NCBI GenBank assembly: GCA_016710385.1
Contig: JADJVX010000023.1
Span: forward strand, 1-64,000
Source: Actinomycetales bacterium
Lineage (GTDB): Bacteria > Actinomycetota > Actinomycetes > Actinomycetales > Dermatophilaceae
DNA length: 64,000 nt
Direction: 5' to 3'
A program made the translations under genes and the position numbers. The notes under the pieces are model-generated. The model worked only from the letters and a program-made list of their open reading frames with translations, searched no databases and was not told where the DNA came from. Position 1 is the stretch's first letter, and every line of letters starts with the position of its first letter. Positions 17,988-27,559 of the stretch are shown piece by piece.

Positions 17988-20900
17988 CTAGACCCACCCG
18001 AGCGTGAACAGCGCAGAGACGGCGATCAAGCCGACTGCGACAGCGATTTCCCACTTCTTCCGATGGAGGAACCCCCCGTCCAACGGGGGAACCGGGACCA
18101 GAGCGGATGCCAGCACGGTGATGCCGGCGAGGGCTCCAACCCGGACCAAGGGCACCTCGGTCAACCAACTCTCCAGAATCAATAGTGCGACAACCCCTGC
18201 CAGGACCATCGGGCCGCTCCATCGCAGCCGAGCGGCCGGCGGGGGCTGCTCATCCAGGCAAGGGACGGGAGCGAAGCCGACTCCAGCTGCAGCGCCGATG
18301 AGACCGATGGCCACCGTGGGGCCCGACGTGAAGTGCCGCGGCCGTTCGACGCCGGCGCCGACGACCCACCGAGGTACGACGAGGGCCCCGACCAGGCCGA
18401 CCATGACGGCCGCAGAAGCGGCCACCTCGAGCGGGGTCGGGGACATGTCCTTCATCACGGGGACGAGGAGCACCACGGTGGTGACCACCAGGGAAGTCCA
18501 GGCCGGCAAGCGATACCGGGTGAGGGCGGCATACCGACCGCTGTGCTCTCGGCGGCGCACCAGCCATTCACCGACCCGCCCCCCAATTCGTCGTACAACA
18601 ATGCCCAGACCAGGCGGAGCAGCCCGGCAAGAAAGGCCATCAGCGCGAACGGTTCTGCATTGAGACGGGCCGCGTCGGAGAACTGCCAGGTCGGGGCCAG
18701 CGGCTTGGACAGATCGAGTCCGGTCTCGTAGATCTCGTCGTCGATCTGCAGGACCGGGGATTGCCCCCTGAGCTCGGAATCGAGCAGTGCCGCCCGTCCG
18801 AGGGCACCGTGCCCCCGGACCAGATCGATCGGGTTGGCCGAATCGCGGAGAATCACGCCGAGGTTGAACCAACCGACGGCGTAGTCGGGGTTGACACCCA
18901 CCGCGTGCCGGAAAGCGTCTTCGGCCTCGTCGCGACTCCCGTTCGACGCCAGCAGCACCCCTAGGTTGTTCCACGACGAGTACAAGGTGGGGTCCTTGGC
19001 CAGCGCCTCACGGTAGGCGACCACGGCCTTGGACGGCTCCCCGTCTCCCATGGCGAAGGCCAGCGTCTCGGCGAAGATCGGGTTGCTGGGGTCGTGGGCG
19101 ACCGCTGCGCGGGCCGACTCTTGAGCTTCCGGGTTCCGGCCGAGTTTGGTCAGCGCGAGCGCCAGGTTGTTCTCTTGGGACCCATGGAAGACCTGCAGAG
19201 AGTAGTCCGGCAATTGGTGGTTCTGCTTTGGTGCGAGCGAGTCCTGGAAGTGCCGGGCGGAGGCCTCGTAGTCCCCACGCCGCAGGGCGTCCACCCCGAG
19301 AGCGTCGCTGATGTAGCTGCCCAGGGCCACCTCGAGCTCGTTGTCGGAGCCGCGACCCTGCTCCGCTGCCGGCCTCAACGACTGCAACACGGCTCTGGCG
19401 GGCTCGCGTTGCCCGCCTTGGAGCAGCGCTGCGACCTTACGCAATAGCGACCAAGAGACACCGACGTCGCCGCGTCCCCCGGACAGGTACGGATCCACCG
19501 GGGGAGGCGGGGTCTGGGTGAAGAGTGCGGCCGCTGCCTCGAAGTCCGCTGCTGCGCCGGTGTAGTCCTCAGAGAGGAACTTCACCTCGCCCAGGGTGTC
19601 GCGCGCGAGCCCGCTGCCGGGCTGCACCCTCACCCAGTCCTCGGCCACGGCCCGGGCACGTTCCAATAGTCCTCGGTACCGGTAGATCGTCACCAGCGCA
19701 TCGAAGGTCTCTTCGTCCGGCCCGGCGGGCGACCAGGCCCGCTGCAACGCCGGGTCTGCGCTGGCGAGCGCCGCCATGGACGCGGTCAACGCCGAGGGAT
19801 CACAGGGATTCTCGCTGAATCGGGGGAGGCCGGACGGCGTGCGCCCGGCAAGCCAGGCGGCCTGTTGGCCGTCGACGATATGCGCCCGCTGGCAGGTGGA
19901 CCCGACCAGAGCGCCGGTTCGGTACGCGGGGATGAACCCGATGTCCACGGTGTCACCGCCACCACAGCCGCCATCCAGGAGCACGCGGGTGATCGAGGCC
20001 ATGACGTCCAGGCCAGGGAATTCCGCGGCCTGGTGGCCGACCGCGATCCGAATCGCCGGGAAGGAGCCGTTGACCGCCGACCGGTGTGGCGGATCCAGGT
20101 GCGAGCGGTAGAAGTCGTAGAGCGCCGGGTATCGGCTGCTTCCTTCGAGAGCCCGCGCATACGTCTCAGTCACACTCGGACTGGCGGTCCCCGTGAGTGC
20201 GACTGCCCGAGCCAGCAGGTCGGCCGCTTGCCCGGAATCGCCCAACCCGAGATGGGCGTTCGCCGCGAGGGTGAGGTAGGTGGGATCGGAATTCGTCAGC
20301 GTCACTGGCCCCAACAGCTCCAGCACCCGGCGGTAGCCCGCTCGCTCGGTGAAGGGGGCCGAGAGTCGATCGGCCTCCCAGGACAACGCCAACTGGGCGC
20401 CTGCCTCGCCGATTCGACCCAACGCGTCAGAGCGCGGCACACCCTGGACAGACCGGAAGATGTTGATGGCGCCGGCTGCTAGGTCGGACGGCAACAGGCT
20501 GGCTTCGGGGCAGGAATCGGCGGTCAGGTTCCGGATGAGCCGGTCGATGCCGAGGTAGTAGGCAGGTGTCGGGTCGCCACCACACAGCTCCATCGCCGTC
20601 CGGAACTCCCGCTCAACAGCCTCCTGCGGAGCAGACTCCCGCAGGGTTGTTGCGAAGGCCAGGTTGAGTTGAATGGGGCAGCTGGGGGCGCCGACGGTCC
20701 GGAGCCGGTTGAGGATGCTGTATGCCGCGGCGGGCGCCCAGTTGTGCCGGATGGGATCCGCCTTGACGTCTCCACGCTCGCCTAGCAGCATGACCAGTCC
20801 GGCAAGATCATTGAACTGATCGCGTTGGACCGCGGTCGCGTCGGCTGGGATCAAGGCGGCCACCACGCGGTCGATGTCGCCGAAGTCGTAGGGGTATGCC

Positions 20901-21262
20901 TCCAGATCGGCGGACAGGGCGCCCTTTTCCACAGCGCTCCAGAACGAGTCCACCAAGTCTGCGTGCCCCGACGCACCGAACCACTCCTCGACTTTGGCGT
21001 TGACCTGGCGCGAGTCGTCGAGCCATTCCGGCCGCTGCCCCGCGGGAACCAGCGCGCCCGAGACGAAGGTGGGCAATGCGGTCAGGGCAAGGCCGCTCGG
21101 TCGATCGGCACCATCGTCCAACGCCCGCGCCGCAGGTGCAATGGGCAAGGCGTTCGCTGCAAAGCTGCCCAGCGGAGAGACCACCAAAGCCGTGATGAGC
21201 GCGGCTAACGAAAACCAGGTCAACAACCAAGGCAACGAGACGAGCCGCCGGAGGGTATTCAT
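17988..21262 (-). CDS. TPR-repeat membrane protein with M50-like C-terminus
   Basis: About 1090 residues once a shift in the C6 run near 18578 is corrected. One N-terminal membrane segment (LPWLLTWFSLAALITALVV) is followed by a long extracytoplasmic region with tetratricopeptide-like helices (clearest in EAQESARAAVAHDPSNPIFA, YREALAKDPTLYSSWNNLG, FRHAVGVNPDYAVGWFNLG). The C-terminus has five or six membrane segments and ends VPVPPLDGGFLHRKKW, which resembles the (N)PxDGG signature of site-2 (M50) proteases. However, where HExxH would be, the sequence reads LLYDELGGRVGEW, with no His pair, so it is probably inactive. ATG at 21262 has GAGG upstream. It is divergent from the zinc-ribbon gene. 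Function unknown; a scaffold for envelope proteins is my guess. Confidence 0.65.
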
Positions 21263-21357
21263 GGTGAACCTCGATGATCGTGCATCCTAAGGTCACGGTG
21301 AACAGGCCTGCCCCGACCTAAGCGTGGCGTCAGGAAACGGAGGAATCTGGGCAGGCC

Positions 21358-21364
21358 CTATTAT
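21358..21364 (+). promoter_or_regulatory. Likely -10 of the next gene
   Basis: TATTAT, 14 nt before the ATG at 21379, fits the -10 consensus and stands out in GC-rich surroundings. The leader would be very short. Confidence 0.4.
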
Positions 21365-21378
21365 GCAAGACTCACCCT

Positions 21379-22335
21379 ATGAAAAGGTGCGCTCAATGCG
21401 GATCCGACAACCCGGAGATTTCGCGTCACTGTGGCTCGTGCGGAATGCGGCTGGCCCAGTTCTCACCGCCCAGCCCCGGTGCGCCGCAGCTACCCGATTC
21501 GACACCCATCGCGGTGCCGCCTCCGGTGCAGGCTCCCGTCCCACCCTCTGGGCCGACTGACACGGCCCCCCTTCCCGAGCAGCCATTCGCGAGAGGGCTC
21601 GAGTCGATCGAACCAGAACGCGAACCAGAACCCGAACGAGACCCCGCGCCAGACCCCGCGCCGGTCGGCGTCCCGGTCGATGGCACTCCCCACCTCAGCC
21701 GCACGGGGCTGCTCATCGCGACGGCAGCCGCCCTCGTGGTCGCGACCGTCGTCGGCATATTCGTGCTCCGCCCGCTGACCAGCACCTCCGGCGCAACCAA
21801 CGCGGTGGGACGTGCCGCCGCGACCGTCACGGTCACATCGACCGCGGCACGGACCACCGCTGCAGTTGCGGCGAGCACACCGCTCCCCAGCACCGCAGCA
21901 TCGACACCCGCATCCGCTCCGTCGCTGACTCCGGCCCCTACCCTTCCGGCACCGCCTCCCACGACGGCCCGGTCAGCGCCGCCGGCCCCGGCCGCCAGCC
22001 CGGCAACCGGTTGTGCGACCCAGCGCTACTCGAAAGGCAGCTCCTCCTCCTGCGTCAATCACCTGCAGGCGCTGTACAACTACCACGCGAAGCGCCTCTG
22101 GGGCGGTAGCGCCATCCCCGTCGACGGCGATTTCGGGCCGGTGACCGACGCAGCCGTCCGCAGCTACCAAACCCACCTGTCGTTGGTCGTCGACGGCATC
22201 GTCGGGCCACAGACGTGGGGCGCGCTGTGCACGCCGCCGAACGGATCCAGCCCGGGGGCCACCGTGCCGAGCGACTTCCCCTTGACCAGGGCACGCGACG
22301 CCGGCTGCGCCAACGCATCGAGCTGGCACTTCTGA
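21379..22335 (+). CDS. Zinc-ribbon, single-span, peptidoglycan-binding protein
   Basis: 318 residues. N-terminal zinc ribbon (CAQCGSDN ... HCGSCGMRL, residues 4-24), a Pro-rich linker with Glu-Pro repeats like those of the protein at 12372, a membrane span (GLLIATAAALVVATVVGIFVL), a long Thr/Ala/Pro stalk, then a peptidoglycan-binding domain of the PG_binding_1 type (CVNHLQALYNYHAKRLWGGS, VDGDFGPVTDAAVRSYQ, LVVDGIVGPQTWGALC). So the ribbon lies inside and the binding domain outside, in the wall. A cytoplasmic zinc ribbon tied to wall binding suggests a sensor or an anchor. Same architecture as the protein at 8341. An imperfect GAGCCG...CGGCTC hairpin at about 22338-22377 may end transcription. 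Confidence 0.8.
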   Translation: MKRCAQCGSDNPEISRHCGSCGMRLAQFSPPSPGAPQLPDSTPIAVPPPVQAPVPPSGPTDTAPLPEQPFARGLESIEPEREPEPERDPAPDPAPVGVPVDGTPHLSRTGLLIATAAALVVATVVGIFVLRPLTSTSGATNAVGRAAATVTVTSTAARTTAAVAASTPLPSTAASTPASAPSLTPAPTLPAPPPTTARSAPPAPAASPATGCATQRYSKGSSSSCVNHLQALYNYHAKRLWGGSAIPVDGDFGPVTDAAVRSYQTHLSLVVDGIVGPQTWGALCTPPNGSSPGATVPSDFPLTRARDAGCANASSWHF

Positions 22336-22426
22336 TCGAGCCGCGGCACGGCATACCGAAGCACGTGCCCCCGGCTCGATGTGGCGTGCGACACATCGGC
22401 ACGTTGTATCCGGCAGATGTATCGCG

Positions 22427-22438
22427 TCGATATATCGA
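22427..22438. promoter_or_regulatory. Palindromic operator upstream of padR
   Basis: TCGATATATCGA is a perfect 12-bp palindrome, AT-rich in its centre, 60 bp before the padR start, and overlaps a likely -10 region. PadR proteins usually repress their own promoters through such palindromes, so autoregulation is likely (inference). Confidence 0.5.
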
Positions 22439-22498
22439 GTGCTAGGCTGCCCGAGGTCGTCCCGCCCGGGGACCCAACGCGCGCAGGAGGTGCCAGCC

Positions 22499-23065
22499 AT
22501 GTCACGACGAGCCGAGTTGCTCGACTTCGCCGTGCTGGGCCTGCTGCACGAGTCGCCTATGCATGGCTACGAACTGCGCAAGCGGCTCAACACCGCGCTC
22601 GGTGCCTTCCGGGCGCTGTCCTACGGCTCGCTCTATCCCTGCCTGCGTGACCTCATGGGCAAGGGTTGGATCCGCGAGTCCGCGGACGGCGGCGAGTCCA
22701 TCCGCGGCAGTGCCCGGGCGCGGATCGTCTACGAGCTGACGGCCGATGGCAAGGAACGTTTCCAAACGATGGCGGACAAGGCGGGGCCGGCATCGTGGGG
22801 AGACGAGGAGTTCGACGTCCATTTCGCGTTCTTCGCGCGCACCCCGGCCGACGTGCGGCTGCGCATCCTCGAAGGCCGGCGTTCCCGGCTCGAGGAGCGC
22901 TTGGCCAACATCCGTGAGGCCTCGGTGCGCAGCCGCGAGCGCCTGGACAGCTACACCGCGGCCCTACAGCGTCACGGCGAAGAATCCGCCGAACGCGAGG
23001 TCCGCTGGCTCGAGGAGCTCATCTCCGCCGAGCGTCGCACCACCGCGGGACCGCCCGGCGGGTGA
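22499..23065 (+). CDS. PadR-family transcriptional regulator
   Basis: 188-residue regulator. The N-terminal winged helix carries the PadR signature (LLDFAVLGLLHESPMHGYEL, then LSYGSLYPCLRDLMGKGWI); the C-terminal half is a coiled-coil dimerisation helix (RILEGRRSRLEERLANIREA). ATG at 22499 follows a strong AGGAGG. It sits directly upstream of ino1, as its homologue does in mycobacteria and Streptomyces, so it probably controls inositol-phosphate synthesis together with its own gene. The intergenic segment between them can fold into a motif hairpin. Confidence 0.9.
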   Translation: MSRRAELLDFAVLGLLHESPMHGYELRKRLNTALGAFRALSYGSLYPCLRDLMGKGWIRESADGGESIRGSARARIVYELTADGKERFQTMADKAGPASWGDEEFDVHFAFFARTPADVRLRILEGRRSRLEERLANIREASVRSRERLDSYTAALQRHGEESAEREVRWLEELISAERRTTAGPPGG

Positions 23066-23109
23066 CCCCCGCCCCGCGCCCGCAGCACCTCCGCACCACC
23101 TCGCATGCA

Positions 23110-23130
23110 CGGCATACCTGATGTATGCCG
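23110..23130. repeat. Inverted pair of the GTATGCC motif
   Basis: CGGCATAC and GTATGCCG face each other with a 5-nt loop (CTGAT), giving an 8-bp perfect stem in the padR-ino1 gap. It could attenuate or separate the two transcripts. Confidence 0.7.
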
Positions 23131-23188
23131 CCTCACCACCAGCAGGCGCGCGGCACCGAGCCGCGGCCGACATACAAGGAGAACCCTG

Positions 23189-24280
23189 ATGGGATCTGTG
23201 CGCGTCGCCATCGTCGGCGTCGGCAACTGTGCCAGCTCGCTGGTGCAGGGCGTGGAGTACTACCGCAATGCCGACGCGGCATCGACGGTGCCCGGCCTCA
23301 TGCACGTGCAGTTCGGGCCCTACCACGTGCGCGACGTGCAGTTCGTCGCAGCCTTCGACGTCGATGACAAGAAGGTCGGCAAGGACCTGTCCGAGGCCAT
23401 CAACGCCTCGCAGAACAACACGATCAAGATCTGCGATGTGCCGACCCTGGGCATCGAGGTGCGGCGCGGCCACACCCTCGACGGACTGGGCAAGTACTAC
23501 CGGATGACGATCGACGAGTCGGCGGCCGAGCCGGTCGACATCGTCGCGGCGCTCAAGGAGGCCGAGGCCGACGTCCTCGTGTCCTACCTGCCGGTGGGGT
23601 CGGAAGAGGCCGACAAGTTCTACGCGCAGTGTGCGATCGACGCCGGCGTGGCTTTCGTCAACGCGCTGCCGGTGTTCATCGCGTCCGACCCGGAGTGGGC
23701 CGCCAAGTTCGAGAAGGCTGGCGTGCCGATCATCGGTGACGACATCAAGAGCCAGGTCGGCGCGACGATTACGCACCGCGTCATGGCCAAGCTCTTCGAA
23801 GACCGCGGCGTGGTCCTGGACCGCACCTACCAGCTCAACGTCGGCGGCAACATGGACTTCAAGAACATGCTCGAGCGCGAGCGCCTGGAGTCCAAGAAGG
23901 TCTCCAAGACCCAGTCGGTGACCTCCAACCTCACTGGCCCGCTCGGCGGCAAGATCGCCGACCGCAACGTGCACATCGGCCCGTCGGACTACGTCGCGTG
24001 GCTCGACGACCGCAAGTGGGCCTACGTCCGCTTGGAGGGTCGCGCCTTCGGTGACGCCCCGCTCAACTTGGAATACAAGCTCGAGGTCTGGGACTCGCCC
24101 AACTCGGCCGGCATCATCATCGACGCCATCCGGGCGGCCAAGATCGCGAAGGACCGTGGCATCGGCGGCGCGCTGATCTCGGCCTCGTCCTACCTGATGA
24201 AGTCCCCGCCTGTGCAGCGCGAGGACACCGAGGGCCGAGTGAAGCTCGAGGCGTTTATTGCGGGGACCGAAGAGCGCTGA
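23189..24280 (+). CDS. ino1: Inositol-3-phosphate synthase
   Basis: Converts glucose 6-phosphate to 1L-myo-inositol 1-phosphate with NAD, the first step towards phosphatidylinositol and, in actinobacteria, mycothiol. The 363-residue length is that of the short bacterial form. The dinucleotide-binding start is VRVAIVGVGNCASSLVQG; other conserved blocks are LMHVQFGPYHVRDVQFVAAF, ADVLVSYLPVGSEEAD, GDDIKSQVGATITHR, LNVGGNMDFKNMLE and DSPNSAGIIIDAIRAAKIA. ATG at 23189 has AAGGAG 8 nt upstream. Its transcript ends at the strong inverted repeat at 24289. Confidence 0.95.
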   Translation: MGSVRVAIVGVGNCASSLVQGVEYYRNADAASTVPGLMHVQFGPYHVRDVQFVAAFDVDDKKVGKDLSEAINASQNNTIKICDVPTLGIEVRRGHTLDGLGKYYRMTIDESAAEPVDIVAALKEAEADVLVSYLPVGSEEADKFYAQCAIDAGVAFVNALPVFIASDPEWAAKFEKAGVPIIGDDIKSQVGATITHRVMAKLFEDRGVVLDRTYQLNVGGNMDFKNMLERERLESKKVSKTQSVTSNLTGPLGGKIADRNVHIGPSDYVAWLDDRKWAYVRLEGRAFGDAPLNLEYKLEVWDSPNSAGIIIDAIRAAKIAKDRGIGGALISASSYLMKSPPVQREDTEGRVKLEAFIAGTEER

Positions 24281-24288
24281 CAACCCAC

Positions 24289-24330
24289 ACAGGTATGCCG
24301 TCCGCTCACCCGAGCGGACGGCATACCTGT
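24289..24330. terminator. 19-bp stem built from two motif copies
   Basis: Arms 24289-24307 and 24312-24330 are perfectly complementary around the 4-nt loop ACCC; each arm contains one GTATGCCGTCC copy. It lies between the convergent ino1 and metA genes and would stop transcription from both sides. There is no long U tract, as is common in actinobacteria. Confidence 0.85.
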
Positions 24331-24349
24331 CTGTCGGTGAAGCGATGCG

Positions 24350-25274
24350 TCAGTCGCGGCCGATGCTCGTCCGGTCGTAGGGGGTGCCCTGGTAGACGCA
24401 GTAGTTGAGCCAATTGGCGTAGAGCAGGTAGGCGTGCGAACGCCAGGTCACGTGCGGCTCGCGAGTGGGGTCGTCGTCGACGTAGTAGTGCAGCGGCGGC
24501 TGCGTCGCTACCCCCCGCTCCCGGTCGCGGACGAACTCCATGTGCAGCGTCTCGGGGTCGTATTCCGGATGTCCGGTGACGAAGACTTGCCGGCCATCGG
24601 TCGATGCCGCCAGGTAGAGGCCGGCTTCCGGCGAGGTGACCAGGACCTCGATCCCGGGGACGGCGGCCACGGCGGCGGCAGGAGTCTCGGTATACCGCGA
24701 GTGTGGCGCCCGGAAGGCCTCGTCGAAGCCGGACAGCAGCCGGTGCCGCGGCGCCAACACCTCATGATCGAAGACCCCGAAGAGTTTGGCCGGCAGTTCA
24801 CGCTTGGGCACGCCGTAGTGGTGAAACAGGCCGGCCTGCGCGCCCCAACAGACGTGCATCGTCGAGTAGACGTGGGTGCGGCTCCACTCCAGCAGCGCGA
24901 CGAGCTCGTCCCAGTAGTCGACCTCCCTCGAAGGGCAGCAGCTCGACCGGCGCCCCGGTGATGACGAGCCCGTCAAAGGTCTCCTCCCGCACCTCGTCGA
25001 ACGTCGCATAGAAGGCATCGAGGTGCCCGGCCGGAGTGTTGCGCGGCTCGTGTGAGCCCATGTGCAGCAGAGTGATTTCCAGCTGTAGCGGCGTATTGCC
25101 CAGCAGTCGCAGCAGGTGCGTCTCGGTGGCGATCTTGGTCGGCATGAGGTTGACGATGGCGATCCGCAGCGGACGGATGTCCTGGTGGGTCGCGCGCTCA
25201 TCGATCATGACGAAGACGTTCTCCGCCTCGAGCGTCGTCCGGGCAGGCAGGTCACGCGGGATGTTGACCGGCAC
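24350..25274 (-). CDS. metA: Homoserine O-acyltransferase (MetA/MetX-equivalent)
   Basis: Activates homoserine by O-acylation at the start of methionine synthesis. The start is GTG at 25274, because AAGGAGG lies 5 nt before it and the family opening follows (VPVNIPRDLPARTTLEAENV). The catalytic Cys is in STMHVCWGAQAGL, the His/Glu pair in FVTGHPEYD, and the oxyanion-region LVITGAPVELLPFE is present. About 308 residues, normal for MetA. One base-shift near 24928 splits the frame between LLPFE and VDYWDELVALLEW; both halves are complete, so I regard it as an error. Whether the acyl donor is succinyl- or acetyl-CoA cannot be told by eye. Confidence 0.9.
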
Positions 25275-25497
25275 GCCGTCCTCCTTGCCTCGAGCCACCC
25301 TGGCCGGGTGGGTGCGCCCGCCATTCTGGCCCAGGCGGCTGACAGCAGGGGTATGCCGTCCAGATAGTGCCCATCCCCCTCACCTCATGTCGGCCGCTCA
25401 ATCGCTGCGTGCGTGGTGGATCGAACGTCTGTCCTTGATGATCCTTAATCTAATTACTGCGAATGCCTCTTTCCCTTGTGTTCGCACACCTGTCGTA

Positions 25498-25503
25498 GTA
25501 CAC
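25498..25503 (+). promoter_or_regulatory. -10-like TACACT before the first DUF222 gene
   Basis: TACACT stands 7 nt before the ATG at 25511, so the mRNA would begin at or near the start codon (leaderless); no ribosome-binding site is present. A related CTGTCG...AGTACACT string precedes the second DUF222 gene at about 39400-39418. Confidence 0.35.
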
Positions 25504-25510
25504 TCGTGCT

Positions 25511-27349
25511 ATGACGATCACTTCGTTGGACTCGCAGCCAGGCGGCGGTATGCCGTCCGGTGCGGTGTCTCGGGGTGGGTCGCCTTCACGGGGGTCAGCT
25601 GCCGTGGTGGGGGTGCCGACGGGGGTGGTGCATGCACTGGTGGACCAGGTGCATGCTCGGTTGGCTGACCCGGCTGCTGCCGTGGTGGTGGGTGCTGCGG
25701 ATATTGGTGAGGTGGAGCGGATCGCCCGCCGGGTGGAGGCGTTGCGGCTGGCGTTGGTGGCTCGGGCTGACCGGCAGCAGGTGCATCGCCGGACCGGTCA
25801 TTCCTCAACTTCAGCGTGGGTGGCGTCAGCGACCCGTAGTGGTGGGGCTGATGCAGCGCGGAAGGTGCAGTTGGCCACCGCTCTGGATGGTGAGGGGTTG
25901 GCGGTGACCCGGGCGGCGTTCGACGCCGGTGACGTCTCTGGCCGCAGTGCCGGGATTATCGCCGCGACGATGGACAAACTCCCTGAGGGGTTGACTGATG
26001 TGGAGCGGGCCAAGGTCGAAACCTCCCTGGTCCAGAAGGCGCAGCAATTGAACCCGGGCCGGTTCTATCGGGCGGCGAAGTTCGCCCTCGCCGACGCGGA
26101 ACGCTCTGCCGCTGAGGTCGCTGAGCATGTCGAAGCCCAACTGGTTGATCAAGAGTGTCGGGCGTACCGGTTGGCGACGGTCACCATGCAAGACCTGGGG
26201 GATGGGACCACGAAGTTGCAGGCGTTGTTGCCGACGTTCACTGCGCGGATGCTGGGCAAGGTGTTGCAGTCGATGACCGCACCCCGGCGTGATCACCTCC
26301 GCCAATCCGCCGAAGCGGCATTAGCTGACGGTCAGATCGCTGCCGGTGACTTGGGCGACGGGTCGGTCGCGGCCGACCTGCACGCCTCCACCCGCCACCC
26401 CGCCCAAGGCACCGCCATGAGTACTGGCGACACTGCGGGTGCCGCCTTCGGGTTGACCGCGCCCGCCGACTCGGCCGAGGCCGCTCGCGACGCTGGCACG
26501 CCCGCCGAGTTTGGCATTGGCGCGGCTGGGCAGGTGTCGGCTGGTGCCGCTCCTGGCGCTGGCACGCTGGCGACCGCTGGCTCGGCCGAGCAGGAGGCTG
26601 TGGCGGGTGTTGGCGCGGGTCGGTGGGTGGGTCGGAATGCCGATTGGGCCGATATCGACTGGGCGCACCGCCGCGGACGGGCGTTGACCGAGTTGATCGA
26701 ACACCTCGACACCGAACGACTCACCGGCAAAGTCGCCGCCACCGTCATCGTCACGATGACCATCGAACAAGCCATCGGCGCCGCACAGGCGGCACTCGTG
26801 CAGCAATCGGTCCGCGAGAGCACCGGGACACTGCTGGAGATGACCCCCAGCGCCGGCGCCGCCAGCACCGACACCGGGACATTGATCTCGGCCAGTGCCG
26901 CCCGGCGGATCGCCTGCCAAGCCGGGATCCTCCCCGCAGTCCTCGGTGGACCCGGACAGGTCCTCGACCTCGGCCGACACCACCGGTTCTTCAGCGACCC
27001 GCAACGCACCGCCCTCGCCCTCATCTACGACACGTGCGCTGCAGATGGGTGTGACCGGCCGTTCGCGTGGTCAGAGCTGCACCACCAGCAGCCCTGGTCG
27101 AAAGGCGGCTTGACCGACCTTGACCAAGCCATCCCGTTATGTGGCTACCACCACCGGCTGATCCACAACCCCCACCACCGACACCACACCACCACCGACA
27201 ACCCCGACACCCCTGACAGGCCCGGCGCCCTCGGCAACCCGGGCGCCAAGACCGTCCACTTCCACGAACACACGGCGGGCAGCGCTCGAACCACGGACGG
27301 CGACAACGCAATCCGCGACGAATGGGTGCAGTCTGCTCGGCGGTCGTGA
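25511..27349 (+). CDS. DUF222 / HNH endonuclease protein (13E12-like), copy 1
   Basis: 612 residues. The N-terminal half is the DUF222 region found in the mycobacterial 13E12 repeat proteins (RIARRVEALRLALVARADRQ, later QLNPGRFYRAAKFALADAER). A Gly/Ala-rich insertion follows (about 290-370), and the HNH nuclease domain is at the end: CAADGCDRPFAWSELHHQQP (a Cys pair plus the HH), WSKGGLTDLDQAIPLCGYHH and LIHNPHH. Such genes are abundant and multi-copy in actinobacteria; they may be mobile or defence-related, and substrates are unknown. The His/Thr-rich tail is low complexity. It ends next to a 60-bp repeat array. Confidence 0.85.
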   Translation: MTITSLDSQPGGGMPSGAVSRGGSPSRGSAAVVGVPTGVVHALVDQVHARLADPAAAVVVGAADIGEVERIARRVEALRLALVARADRQQVHRRTGHSSTSAWVASATRSGGADAARKVQLATALDGEGLAVTRAAFDAGDVSGRSAGIIAATMDKLPEGLTDVERAKVETSLVQKAQQLNPGRFYRAAKFALADAERSAAEVAEHVEAQLVDQECRAYRLATVTMQDLGDGTTKLQALLPTFTARMLGKVLQSMTAPRRDHLRQSAEAALADGQIAAGDLGDGSVAADLHASTRHPAQGTAMSTGDTAGAAFGLTAPADSAEAARDAGTPAEFGIGAAGQVSAGAAPGAGTLATAGSAEQEAVAGVGAGRWVGRNADWADIDWAHRRGRALTELIEHLDTERLTGKVAATVIVTMTIEQAIGAAQAALVQQSVRESTGTLLEMTPSAGAASTDTGTLISASAARRIACQAGILPAVLGGPGQVLDLGRHHRFFSDPQRTALALIYDTCAADGCDRPFAWSELHHQQPWSKGGLTDLDQAIPLCGYHHRLIHNPHHRHHTTTDNPDTPDRPGALGNPGAKTVHFHEHTAGSARTTDGDNAIRDEWVQSARRS

Positions 27350-27390
27350 GCGACATGGGTGGCTACTACCACCCGGACGAGGCCGAAGCG

Positions 27391-27559
27391 CCGACGAGCG
27401 CCGCCAGGACCTAGACGACCGTTGCTCAGCTATTGCCAGGACGCAGACGACCGACGAGCGCCGCCAGGACGCAGACGACCGTTGCTCGGCTATTGCCAGG
27501 ACGCAGACGACCGACGAGCGCCGTCAGGACGCAGACGACCCGTTGCTCGGCTATTGCCA
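27391..27559. repeat. Three 60-bp direct repeats
   Basis: Units start at 27391, 27451 and 27511; each begins CCGACGAGCGCCG and contains GTTGCTCGGCTATTGCCAGG. The third has one extra C and runs into the end of the Ig/FN3 gene: its stop codon (27551-27553) and last two codons lie inside the repeat, so the other copies carry the same gene tail. Confidence 0.9.

Noticed and set aside
25405..25510. A LexA (SOS) box upstream of the first DUF222 gene
   Set aside because: ATCGAACGTCTGTCC has only one good half-site; no full palindrome.
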